64,000 nt of DNA, from assembly GCA_017442225.1 (NCBI GenBank), contig JAFSAR010000020.1:1-64000 (forward strand), in the 5' to 3' direction. A program made the translations under genes and the position numbers. The first letter of the stretch is position 1. Each line of letters begins with the position of its first letter. Below are positions 25,132-33,007 of this stretch, piece after piece. This DNA comes from Clostridia bacterium. Lineage in GTDB: Bacteria > Bacillota > Clostridia > Oscillospirales > Acutalibacteraceae. Below the pieces are notes generated by a model. That model did not search any database. It was not told where the DNA came from and saw nothing but the letters and a program-made list of their open reading frames with translations.

Positions 25132-25864
25132 TACTGCCACCTACCTTTACTGTATTTTCACAAGTGGTGGGCGTATCTCCGTCTAAAATTGCGTTTTTAC
25201 AAGCCGCGCGCGAAGGGCAATTAGCGCAACCTAAATGCTCGACCACGGGTTTGCCTTGTTTTTTGGCTATGGCATTTGAAACAGCCACTAAAATACCAAA
25301 CACAAAGAAGCCACCTGGGGGAAGCAAGAATATTATCATTGACGGTACACTTTCAGGAATAAAGCGAATAAATATTTCTTCTGTAAAGGTGAGAGCGCCT
25401 GTTCCTAAAATTTCGCGTATAGCGCCCATAAGAGTAAGGGTTGCAGTAAATCCAATACCCATACCCAAGCCATCAAGCACACTTGGAAGAACCGGGTTTT
25501 TAGAGGCAAACATTTCAGCGCGAGCCAAAATGATGCAGTTTACAACTATGAGCGGTAAAAATATACCGAGAGATTTATCGATTGACGGCGCAAACGCTTT
25601 TACAAGCATCTGTACCACACTTACAAAACCTGCAATCACGGTAATAAATGCGGGAATACGAACCTTGTCGGGAATAAAGTTACGAAGTAAAGAGATAACA
25701 AGGTTTGAACAAACCAAAACTATCGTTGCGGCAACACCCATACCAATACCGTTTATGGCGGCAGTTGTAACTGCAAGGGTAGGGCAGGTGCCGAGTACGA
25801 GACGTAAAACGGGGTTTTCCTTAATGATACCGTTTGTAAAAATGCTTAAATTTTTAGATTTCAT
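25124..25864 (-). CDS. rnfE: Rnf complex subunit E, with Cys-rich tail
   Basis: 246-residue membrane protein of the RnfE/NqrD family, six helices, with NPVLRLVLGTCPTLAVTT and PLIVVNCIILARAEMFASKNPVLPS, the twin of the rnfA cysteine loops. A hydrophilic tail of about 40 residues follows the last helix and contains CANCPSRAAC plus a later Cys (four cysteines in all). This could bind a metal or cluster. The gene overlaps rnfG by 4 bases and rnfA by 8. Confidence 0.94.
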   Translation of the reverse strand: MKSKNLSIFTNGIIKENPVLRLVLGTCPTLAVTTAAINGIGMGVAATIVLVCSNLVISLLRNFIPDKVRIPAFITVIAGFVSVVQMLVKAFAPSIDKSLGIFLPLIVVNCIILARAEMFASKNPVLPSVLDGLGMGIGFTATLTLMGAIREILGTGALTFTEEIFIRFIPESVPSMIIFLLPPGGFFVFGILVAVSNAIAKKQGKPVVEHLGCANCPSRAACKNAILDGDTPTTCENTVKVGGSNE

Positions 25865-26475
25865 TTAAGTTCGTCCCCCTTTACTATAATTTCTGAGGCG
25901 TAGTCGAGCGCCTGATTTACAGCGGTTGTTACCGCTTTTGAACTGATGGTAGCGCCTGTTACAGCATCGATTTCATTGTTTTCTTTTTTTGCGGTGCCTG
26001 CTTTTGCGGCAATGATATCACCACTCATACCGTTAAAACGGGTGTAAAAATACTCTTTTGTTACGTTTTGACCAAGACCTGGTGTCTCGTCAGCGGCGGC
26101 AAGAATTTCTACCGCTATAATTTTACCTTCCATATCAACAGCGGTCATAACCGAAACTACGCCGCCGTAGCCGTTGGCTTCGGTTACAAAGATACAGCCT
26201 ACGGTGTCACCGTCTTTTATAGCGGCATTATATGTTATATCACCAAAGCTTGTGGTGGCAGGCAATTCGTGGTATTCATCAGCTTCTATAAGCTTTGCCA
26301 TAGCCTTGTTTTGTGTTTCTATAGCCAAAGCTTCAATTTTACCGGCTGTAAGCAAATTTGTGGAACTGAGCGCCAAGGTTACAACTACACAAATAATCGC
26401 TAAAACTGCGGTAGGTGTTATAACCTCGCCGTTTGCTTTAAAGAACGATTTTATCTTATCAAAAAACTTATTCAT
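25861..26475 (-). CDS. rnfG: Rnf complex subunit G (covalent FMN)
   Basis: 204 residues: one N-terminal membrane helix (about 18-38) and an extracytoplasmic FMN-binding domain. The flavinylation motif DAVTGATISSKAV (about 174-186) carries the Thr to which ApbE attaches FMN. No apbE is in the window. The gene overlaps rnfD by 4 bases and rnfE by 4, so translation of the membrane subunits is coupled. Confidence 0.95.
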   Translation of the reverse strand: MNKFFDKIKSFFKANGEVITPTAVLAIICVVVTLALSSTNLLTAGKIEALAIETQNKAMAKLIEADEYHELPATTSFGDITYNAAIKDGDTVGCIFVTEANGYGGVVSVMTAVDMEGKIIAVEILAAADETPGLGQNVTKEYFYTRFNGMSGDIIAAKAGTAKKENNEIDAVTGATISSKAVTTAVNQALDYASEIIVKGDELK

Positions 26476-27389
26476 TCTTGTGCCACCTCCTTATAACCAA
26501 ACGGTTTAGAAAGTGTAAGACGATTTATGTGCGGAGTAAGAATATTCATAAGCAATATCGCGTATGATACACCTTCGGGCAAAGAACCGAACTGTCTTAT
26601 AACAAAGGTGATAAGACCGCATCCAATACCAAATATCAACTTGCCAAGGTCGGTAGTAGGTGTGGTTACATAGTCGGTTGCCATAAATATAGCGCCAAGC
26701 ATAAGACCACCGCCAAAAACCGAAAGGGCAATTTCTTGCGGATTTGCTATAAGGCTGCACACTGCCACAGTACCTATAAATGCCACAGGAATAATCGGCT
26801 TTATGACCTTACGAAGCATTAGGTAAAGTCCACCGATAATAAGCAAGAAAGAAGAAGTCTCGCCGATTGCGCCGCCGTGCATACCAAAGAACAACTGCTT
26901 TAAGGTATAGGCCGTATCCTTTGCGAGCGGTGTTGCCGAAGTTACAGCATCGATAGGGGATACATAGTTTGACATTTGACCTGCAAAAGATACAAGCAAC
27001 ACAATTCGCGCGGTCATTGCGGGGTTTGCAAAGTTGTAGCCGAGGCCTCCGAACATCTGCTTTACAACAATTATTGCAACCACACTGCCAATAGCGGCAA
27101 TCCACAGCGGCGTCTGTGAGCTTAGGTTCATACCAAGAAGCAATCCCGTAAGCACTGCCGACAGGTCGCCTATTGTCTGCTTTTTATGTAGCGCTAAATT
27201 CCACAGTGCTTCAGCGGCAACGGCTGTGGCAACAGTTGTAATAAGCACAAATATGGCATTCCATCCAAAAAGTATACATCCGTAAACTGCGGCGGGCAAA
27301 AGAGCGATTATAACATCAGACATTATACCGCGTGTAGAGTCTTCGTGCCTTATATGCGGTGAAGACGTAACCTTTAAAAGCTTACTCAT
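26472..27389 (-). CDS. rnfD: Rnf complex subunit D (covalent FMN, ion channel)
   Basis: 305-residue membrane protein with about nine helices, homologous to NqrB. It opens with SSPHIRHEDSTRGIMSDVIIALLPA. The flavin-attachment Thr is in DAVTSATPLA (about 152-161), and the final segment has GSLPEGVSYAILLMNILTPHI. It forms the main ion-translocating subunit. The ATG follows the rnfC stop with no gap. Confidence 0.95.
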   Translation of the reverse strand: MSKLLKVTSSPHIRHEDSTRGIMSDVIIALLPAAVYGCILFGWNAIFVLITTVATAVAAEALWNLALHKKQTIGDLSAVLTGLLLGMNLSSQTPLWIAAIGSVVAIIVVKQMFGGLGYNFANPAMTARIVLLVSFAGQMSNYVSPIDAVTSATPLAKDTAYTLKQLFFGMHGGAIGETSSFLLIIGGLYLMLRKVIKPIIPVAFIGTVAVCSLIANPQEIALSVFGGGLMLGAIFMATDYVTTPTTDLGKLIFGIGCGLITFVIRQFGSLPEGVSYAILLMNILTPHINRLTLSKPFGYKEVAQE

Positions 27390-28727
27390 TTACTTTTGCC
27401 TCCTTATCTCTGCTTTGGCTGTGCGCATCACCTGTGTGAGAGGTCGCTTTGCGGGACATACGTAAGAGCAGCATCCGCATTCCATACAGTAATTTACATT
27501 GAGTGAATTCAAAGATTCTTTGTTGTTTGTTCTGAGCGCCGTTTCAACCATAGCGGGATACAGTGACATAGGACATGTATCTGCGCATCGTCCACAGCGT
27601 ATACATGCGGTTTGCGTCTGTGGCTTTTGGTCACGCATCACAAGAATTGCATTGTTACGTTTTTCTACAACAGACTCGTCACTTACAACAGGGTTGCCCA
27701 TCATCGGTCCACCCATAAGTATACGATCGGCATTTTCGAGGTCAATGTTCATAAAGGATAGAACCTCTTTTATAGGGGTGCCTATAGGTACTATCAGATT
27801 TTTTGGTTCTGTTACTGCAGTACCGTCAACCGTTATACGCTTTGCCACGAGCGGCATACCCGTTTTTATAAAGCGGTAAAGAGTAGCGACACTTGTAACA
27901 TTCATAACGATACAGCCTACATCGCTCGGAAGCTTACCTGATGGCAGTTTTCTACCCGTCGCCGAATAAATGATAACCTTTTCAGCGCCCTGAGGATATT
28001 TTGACGGCAGTTTCATCAGTTTGACGCTGTCGTCGGCATCACGGTGATCAGATGCTATTTCCATCAGTTTTTCAATGGCCTTGGGCTTGTTGCTTTCAAC
28101 ACAAATTACAACCCGTTCAAGCGACAGTTTTTCTTTAATAAGATATACACCCTCGATTACATCGTTGAAGTTTTCCATACATTCACGGTAGTCAGAGGTA
28201 ATATACGGCTCGCATTCAGCCGCATTGATAACAAGTGTGTCAATTTTTGTATCTTTGGAAGGTGACAGTTTAACGTGGGTAGGAAATCCCGCGCCGCCAA
28301 GACCTACAAGACCGCATTGCTTTGCGGCTTCGGCAAGGTCAGAATAATTCTCAACCTTAAAGGGCTTCAAATCAGGGTCGGGTGTCATTTTGCCGTCAGA
28401 TTCAATTATTATATATTTTTGCAGTGTTCCGTTGCCTATGGTAAGGTCTTTAACATCGACAACCGTACCCGAAACGCTTGAGTGAACAGGAGCGCTTACA
28501 AATCCGCCTGCCTCACCTACAAGTGTGCCTACAAACACAGCGTCTCCCTTTTTTACAATGGGGTTTGCCGGCGCGCCTATATGCTGCGACAGCGGAATAT
28601 ACACCGTAGCGGGCGACGGCATAATTACCGACTCACACTCGGCTGTGTTTTTTTGATGGTCTAAATGCATACCACCGCGTATCAATTTCACGGGACGCAA
28701 AATACTTTCAGGTAATTTCATACCCAA
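27390..28727 (-). CDS. rnfC: Rnf complex subunit C (NADH/FMN/FeS)
   Basis: 445 residues, first gene of the rnf operon. It has an N-terminal barrel domain, the NADH/FMN-binding segment GLVGLGGAGFPTHVKL (about 140-155) and NAAECEPYITSDYR. Two [4Fe-4S] motifs, CIRCGRCADTCP and CMECGCCSYVCP, lie near residues 378 and 417. RnfC reduces NAD+ with electrons passed from RnfB through the membrane flavins while Na+ or H+ is exported. The complex implies energy conservation from reduced ferredoxin. Confidence 0.96.
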   Translation of the reverse strand: MGMKLPESILRPVKLIRGGMHLDHQKNTAECESVIMPSPATVYIPLSQHIGAPANPIVKKGDAVFVGTLVGEAGGFVSAPVHSSVSGTVVDVKDLTIGNGTLQKYIIIESDGKMTPDPDLKPFKVENYSDLAEAAKQCGLVGLGGAGFPTHVKLSPSKDTKIDTLVINAAECEPYITSDYRECMENFNDVIEGVYLIKEKLSLERVVICVESNKPKAIEKLMEIASDHRDADDSVKLMKLPSKYPQGAEKVIIYSATGRKLPSGKLPSDVGCIVMNVTSVATLYRFIKTGMPLVAKRITVDGTAVTEPKNLIVPIGTPIKEVLSFMNIDLENADRILMGGPMMGNPVVSDESVVEKRNNAILVMRDQKPQTQTACIRCGRCADTCPMSLYPAMVETALRTNNKESLNSLNVNYCMECGCCSYVCPAKRPLTQVMRTAKAEIRRQK

Positions 28728-28895
28728 CCTCCAAAATTAAAATAGGCGAAATACAAATCGCATAATTCGCCATTTTTATCTATTATATAATATACATACT
28801 AATTTTACAAGCAATGTTAAAAACTTGACAAACAGCAATATCTGCTATATCATATAATTTGAAAATGAAATCCAATTTCAAATGTGGTGAATAAA
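28728..28895. promoter_or_regulatory. Divergent rnfC / zur control region
   Basis: Towards rnfC (minus) TTGCTT (28809-28814) and TATTAT (28787-28792) lie 16 bases apart, and the leader contains a GGCGAA/TTCGCC stem-loop (28744-28771). Towards zur (plus) TTGACA (28825-28830) and TATCAT (28848-28853) lie 17 bases apart. An inverted repeat ATTTGAAA-N11-TTTCAAAT (28857-28883) sits between the zur promoter and its start, a plausible metal-regulator operator. The -35 boxes of the two promoters are 10 bases apart. Confidence 0.6.
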
Positions 28896-29306
28896 ATGAA
28901 AAAAACAGCTCAATACAGTACACGTCAACGCAGGGTGATAGAGCAGTATATAGCCTCTATGGGTGACTCTCATTTTACGGTAGACAGTCTTTGCGCCGCG
29001 TTGTTGCAAAAGGGTGAAATGGTTGGCAGAACTACAGTTTACCGATGTGTTGAAAGGTTGAAGAACGAGGGTAAATTGAGAAAATATATGCAAAATGCGG
29101 GTGAGAGTGCTTGCTATCAATATATAAACGGCGGTCACTGCCAAGAACATTTTCATCTTAAATGTGAGAATTGCGGTGATTTAATTCATATGGATTGTCA
29201 CGATATGACCAATCTTGCAGAGCATATAAAATCGCATCACGGATTTGCTATTAACCCTTTAAAGACTGTGCTTTACGGTGTTTGCGAAAGGTGTCGCACA
29301 AAATGA
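28896..29306 (+). CDS. zur: Fur-family metal regulator, probably Zur
   Basis: 136 residues of the Fur family: winged-helix domain with TTVYRCVERLKNEGKL (about 44-59), then the dimerisation domain with HCQEHFHLKCENCGDLIHMDCHD, and a second CxxC pair in CERC at the C-terminus for structural zinc. The gene starts a run with znuA-znuC-znuB, so a zinc-sensing role is the best guess; PerR or Fur specificity cannot be excluded. I prefer the ATG at 28896 with GGTGA 5 bases upstream over a GTG at 28884. It overlaps znuA by 4 bases. Confidence 0.88.
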   Translation: MKKTAQYSTRQRRVIEQYIASMGDSHFTVDSLCAALLQKGEMVGRTTVYRCVERLKNEGKLRKYMQNAGESACYQYINGGHCQEHFHLKCENCGDLIHMDCHDMTNLAEHIKSHHGFAINPLKTVLYGVCERCRTK

Positions 29307-30199
29307 AAAAGGTAATTATATGTATTTTGTGCCTGATGCTTTTATGCGGATGCTCGGGTGTCAAAACCGATGTAACACAAAACCGCAAAAAAATCACGGT
29401 GGTAGCTACTATTTTTCCGCTTTACGATTTTGCACGCGCTATAGGCGGTGACCTAATAAATTTAAAAATGCTTATCAGACCGGGTACCGAGGTGCATAGT
29501 TTTGAACCTTTGCCCTCTGATATGACGGCGGTATATGACAGTGATTTGTTTTTATATATAGGCGGCGAGTCGGACAAATGGGTGGATACGTTGCTTGACG
29601 ACGGAGATATAAATTCATTACCTCTTATAAATGCAGCAGAGCATACCCATCGCGAACACGGTCACGACCATACCGACGAGCATATATGGACGTCGCCCGA
29701 TAATGCCGTTTTAATGTTAGAAGCAATATGCGAAAGTATTATAAAAATTGACGCTGAAAACGCCGATATTTACCGCAAGAACTGTAACACGTATATTAAA
29801 AGGATAAAAGAAGCGTCTGAGCAGATATCGTACACGGTATCCAAGTATGAAAATCCGTTTATATTGGTTGCCGACCGTTTTCCGTTTGAGTATTTTACCG
29901 AACAGTACGGCATAGAATATGAGGCGGCGTTCGGCGGGTGCGCTGTAAACACTGATATAAGCCTTAAAACAATGGCGCGACTTACACAAACTATTGAAAG
30001 CAAAAATGTAAAAGCTGTTTTTTGTACCGAACTTTCCAACCAAAATATTGCAAAAGCGTTGAAAGAATTGCTTGATGTCGAGATTATTGAGCTACATTCT
30101 GCGCACAATGTAACACTTGATGATTTTAATGACGGTATTACTTATGTTGATATACTTTGCCGTAATGCGAAAGCACTTGAAAAGGAGGGTGAACCGTGA
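29303..30199 (+). CDS. znuA: Zinc ABC transporter substrate-binding lipoprotein
   Basis: 298 residues with a lipoprotein signal (MKKVIICILCLMLLCGC; lipobox LLCGC, lipid on Cys17). It belongs to the cluster A-I family of Zn/Mn-binding proteins. Likely ligands are the His in VHSFEPLPSDM, the HIWTSP histidine and the acidic/His residues near the C-terminus. A His-rich loop (HTHREHGHDHTDEH, about 113-126) between them is typical of zinc-specific ZnuA. It is followed by its ATPase and permease with 4-base and 1-base overlaps. Confidence 0.93.
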   Translation: MKKVIICILCLMLLCGCSGVKTDVTQNRKKITVVATIFPLYDFARAIGGDLINLKMLIRPGTEVHSFEPLPSDMTAVYDSDLFLYIGGESDKWVDTLLDDGDINSLPLINAAEHTHREHGHDHTDEHIWTSPDNAVLMLEAICESIIKIDAENADIYRKNCNTYIKRIKEASEQISYTVSKYENPFILVADRFPFEYFTEQYGIEYEAAFGGCAVNTDISLKTMARLTQTIESKNVKAVFCTELSNQNIAKALKELLDVEIIELHSAHNVTLDDFNDGITYVDILCRNAKALEKEGEP

Positions 30200-30876
30200 G
30201 CTTGATTACAGTTAAAAATTTATCTGCCTACTATGAAAGTCGCAAGGTTTTTGAGGATGTAAGCTTTACTGTAGATGAGGGTGATTATCTTTGTATAATC
30301 GGTGAAAACGGCTCGGGCAAAACCACTCTAATGAAAGCTTTGCTAGGTATTGATATCAAGCATACAGGCACTGTGCTCTACAGCGGATTTTGCAAAAAAG
30401 AAATCGGTTGGCTGCCGCAAAAGAACCAACATCAAAAGGATTTTCCCGCAAGCGTTAAAGAGGTCATAATGTCTGGCTTTGCAGGAAAAGGCATATTAGG
30501 AGCTTTTTATAGTAAGAAAATAAAAGAGCAGGCAAAACAGAATATGAGACTGTTGGGTATAGAGGGTATTGCCGAAAAATCTTTCAGTGAGTTGTCGGGC
30601 GGTCAGCAGCAAAAGGTGTTGCTTTGCCGCGCGCTTTGCGCCGCAAAAAAGGTGCTGCTGCTTGACGAGCCTGTAACAAGCCTTGACGAAGCGGCATCCG
30701 AGGAAATGTATTCTCTTATCAAAAAATTAAACCGCGACGGTATGGCAATCATAATGATTTCGCACGATATAAGCCGCGCGGTAGCAGAGGCAGAGCATAT
30801 ATTAAGCCTTTCAAATAACGGTTTCTTTTTCGGTACCGATGCCGAATACGTAGAACACGTAAAGGGGGATATATAA
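30196..30876 (+). CDS. znuC: Zinc ABC transporter ATP-binding protein
   Basis: 226-residue ABC ATPase with Walker A GENGSGKTT (about 35-43), the signature LSGGQQQKVLLCRAL (about 135), Walker B VLLLDEP and the H-loop MISHD. It begins with GTG inside the znuA stop (GTGA) and its stop overlaps the znuB ATG. With ZnuB it powers metal import of substrate captured by ZnuA. Confidence 0.94.
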   Translation: MSLITVKNLSAYYESRKVFEDVSFTVDEGDYLCIIGENGSGKTTLMKALLGIDIKHTGTVLYSGFCKKEIGWLPQKNQHQKDFPASVKEVIMSGFAGKGILGAFYSKKIKEQAKQNMRLLGIEGIAEKSFSELSGGQQQKVLLCRALCAAKKVLLLDEPVTSLDEAASEEMYSLIKKLNRDGMAIIMISHDISRAVAEAEHILSLSNNGFFFGTDAEYVEHVKGDI

Positions 30877-31691
30877 TGGAATTTATCACACAGATTTTTT
30901 CATATCCCTTTGCAGTAAGAGCCATTATTGCGGGACTGTTGCTGTCGGTAAGCGCCGCGCTTATTGGTGTAAATCTGGTGCTTAAACGCTTTTCTATGCT
31001 TGGCGACGGCTTGTCACACGTATCATTCGGCGCGGCGGCGGTTGGACTCGCGTGTGGCGTGGCGCCGCTTCAGTTTTCGATACCAATTGTAATAATTGCC
31101 GCCTTTTTGTTGCTGCGGCTGGGGCGAAACAGCAAAATAAACGGTGACGCGGCGACTGCTATTGTTTCAAGTAGCGCGCTGGCTGTGGGCATAACCGTGG
31201 CGACACTTACTACAGGTATGAACACAGACATCAGCAATTATATGTTTGGCAGTATATTGGCTTTAGGCAAAGGCGAGGTTGTTGTAGCCGCTGTTTGCGG
31301 TGGGATGATAATCGCAATTTACGTTTTGTTTTACCAAAAGATTTTTGCCGTTACTTTTGACGAGGATTTTGCCGCGGTTACAGGCGTTAAGGCAAAGTGG
31401 TACAACAGCATAAATGCGGTGCTTACGGCGGTTACCGTGGTTATCGGTATGCGTATTATGGGCGCGTTGCTTATTTCAAGCATTATTACCTTCCCTGCGC
31501 TTTCGTCAATGCGAATATGCAAGCATTATAAATGCACCGTGATTGTTGCGGCTGTGGTGTCGGTAGTATCGTTTTTAACGGGACTTTTACTCTCCTTTGC
31601 GTTCGATATCCCCGCAGGAGCCGCTGTGGTGCTGACTAATCTTGCGGCATTTCTTATTCTTAGTTTGGTTGGAAAAGTTAAGCAGATATAA
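30876..31691 (+). CDS. znuB: Zinc ABC transporter permease
   Basis: 271-residue permease of the ABC-3 family with eight or nine helices. The segment LVLKRFSMLGDGLSHVSFGAAAVGLA (about 34-59) is the family's characteristic loop, and KIFAVTFDEDFAAVTGVKAKWYN follows in the middle. It completes the zur-znuACB operon and is followed by a terminator at 31705-31738. Confidence 0.94.
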   Translation: MEFITQIFSYPFAVRAIIAGLLLSVSAALIGVNLVLKRFSMLGDGLSHVSFGAAAVGLACGVAPLQFSIPIVIIAAFLLLRLGRNSKINGDAATAIVSSSALAVGITVATLTTGMNTDISNYMFGSILALGKGEVVVAAVCGGMIIAIYVLFYQKIFAVTFDEDFAAVTGVKAKWYNSINAVLTAVTVVIGMRIMGALLISSIITFPALSSMRICKHYKCTVIVAAVVSVVSFLTGLLLSFAFDIPAGAAVVLTNLAAFLILSLVGKVKQI

Positions 31692-31704
31692 AATGCACAA
31701 TTAT

Positions 31705-31738
31705 AAAATTTCCCTCTTTACAAAAAGAGGGAAATTTT
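31705..31738. terminator. Terminator after znuB
   Basis: AAAATTTCCCTCTTT pairs perfectly with AAAGAGGGAAATTTT across a 4-base loop, so it ends in Ts and can act in both directions. Confidence 0.85.
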
Positions 31739-31783
31739 ATATAATGTTGAAAGAACATTTGTTTGTTGAAAGGGTGGGTGAAA

Positions 31784-32968
31784 ATGAAAGACCGCATAAT
31801 ACTGCACTGTGACCTTAACAATTTTTTTGCGTCGGTGTCACTGCTTTCTAATCCTACTCTTTACGATATGCCTGTCGCTGTTTGCGGTAGCGTCGAGGCG
31901 CGGCACGGCATAGTGCTTGCAAAAAATGAAATAGCCAAAAAGTTTGGCGTAAAAACTGCTGAGGCTATATGGGAGGCAAAACAAAAATGCCCCGACCTTG
32001 TAACGCTGCCACCCGATTATAAAAAATATCACGAGTATTCGCGCGCCGCGCAAAAAATATATGCGCGTTATACCGATCTGATAGAGCCGTTTGGAATTGA
32101 CGAATGCTGGCTTGACGTTACGGGCAGTACCATGCTCTTTGGCTCGGGCGAGCAGATTGCCGATAAAATAAGACGCGATATTAAGCATGAGCTTGGCATT
32201 ACAATTTCGGTGGGAGTCAGCTTTAACAAGGTTTTTGCTAAGCTTGGCTCTGATATGAAAAAGCCCGATGCCATAACCGCGATAAGCCGAGAAAACTTTA
32301 AACAAAAGGTGTGGGAACTGCCCGTTTCCGACCTGCTTTTTGTGGGTAAAAGCACTGCCTCAAAGCTTAATGAAAGCGGCATCTTTACGGTGGGTGATAT
32401 TACAAAATGTGATGATGCAATGCTTACACGGTTGCTGGGCAAGGCGGGGGCACAGCTAAAGTGCTATGCTTTAGGTGAAGATAATTCTCCCGTAACACCG
32501 CCGAGGGATGACGATATGCCCAAAAGCATTGGCCGCACAATTACACCGCCAAAAGACATTACCACGCGTGATGCTGTGTGGAAAATTTATATAAGCGTTG
32601 CAGAAGAAATATCACAAATTTTGCACGAAAAAAATCTTTATGCCGCCACAATTCAGGTGCATACGCGTGACACAAATCTTAAAACTAAGGAATATTCCCA
32701 CACCCTTACCAATCCCTTAAACACCTCAATTTTGCTTGCGCGCGAGGCTATGAAAATTTTTGAGAAAAATTATAATTGGGGTTTGCCACTGCGTTCCGTC
32801 GGCTTTAGGGTAACAAATTTAAAGGGAGATAACGTTGCCTTTCAGCAAGACGTTTTCGGTGAGGAAACCGACAATGAAAAACAGGAAATTATAGAAAATT
32901 CGATTCTCGACCTGCGCAAAAAATTTGGCAATAAAAGCCTAAAAAGAGGCACAAACTGTGATGATTAA
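31784..32968 (+). CDS. dinB: Y-family DNA polymerase IV
   Basis: Translesion polymerase of 394 residues. The palm motifs are HCDLNNFFASVSLL (about 6-19) and GIDECWLDVTGS with the two catalytic acidic residues (about 103-114), followed by SVGVSFNKVFAKLGSDMKKP. A helix-hairpin-helix and the little-finger domain (SIGRTITPPKD onwards) complete it. I start at the ATG at 31784 with GGGTGG upstream. In the usual DinB the first motif reads DMDCFFASVE; the Asn-Asn variant is seen in clostridial members. No beta-clamp motif is obvious at the end. Confidence 0.92.
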   Translation: MKDRIILHCDLNNFFASVSLLSNPTLYDMPVAVCGSVEARHGIVLAKNEIAKKFGVKTAEAIWEAKQKCPDLVTLPPDYKKYHEYSRAAQKIYARYTDLIEPFGIDECWLDVTGSTMLFGSGEQIADKIRRDIKHELGITISVGVSFNKVFAKLGSDMKKPDAITAISRENFKQKVWELPVSDLLFVGKSTASKLNESGIFTVGDITKCDDAMLTRLLGKAGAQLKCYALGEDNSPVTPPRDDDMPKSIGRTITPPKDITTRDAVWKIYISVAEEISQILHEKNLYAATIQVHTRDTNLKTKEYSHTLTNPLNTSILLAREAMKIFEKNYNWGLPLRSVGFRVTNLKGDNVAFQQDVFGEETDNEKQEIIENSILDLRKKFGNKSLKRGTNCDD

Positions 32969-32971
32969 AAA

Positions 32972-33001
32972 AAGCAAGCCACCGAGCTCGGTGGCTTGCT
33001 T
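32972..33001. terminator. Convergent terminator between dinB and the ABC permease
   Basis: A 30-base perfect palindrome (AAGCAAGCCACCGAG and its inverse) between two converging genes, with an A-run on the left and Ts on the right. Confidence 0.9.
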
Positions 33002-33007
33002 CGTTTA

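Noticed and set aside
28743..28772. Terminator between rnfC and zur
   Set aside because: The GGCGAA/TTCGCC stem has a 14-base or longer loop and a weak T tail, and lies in the rnfC leader.
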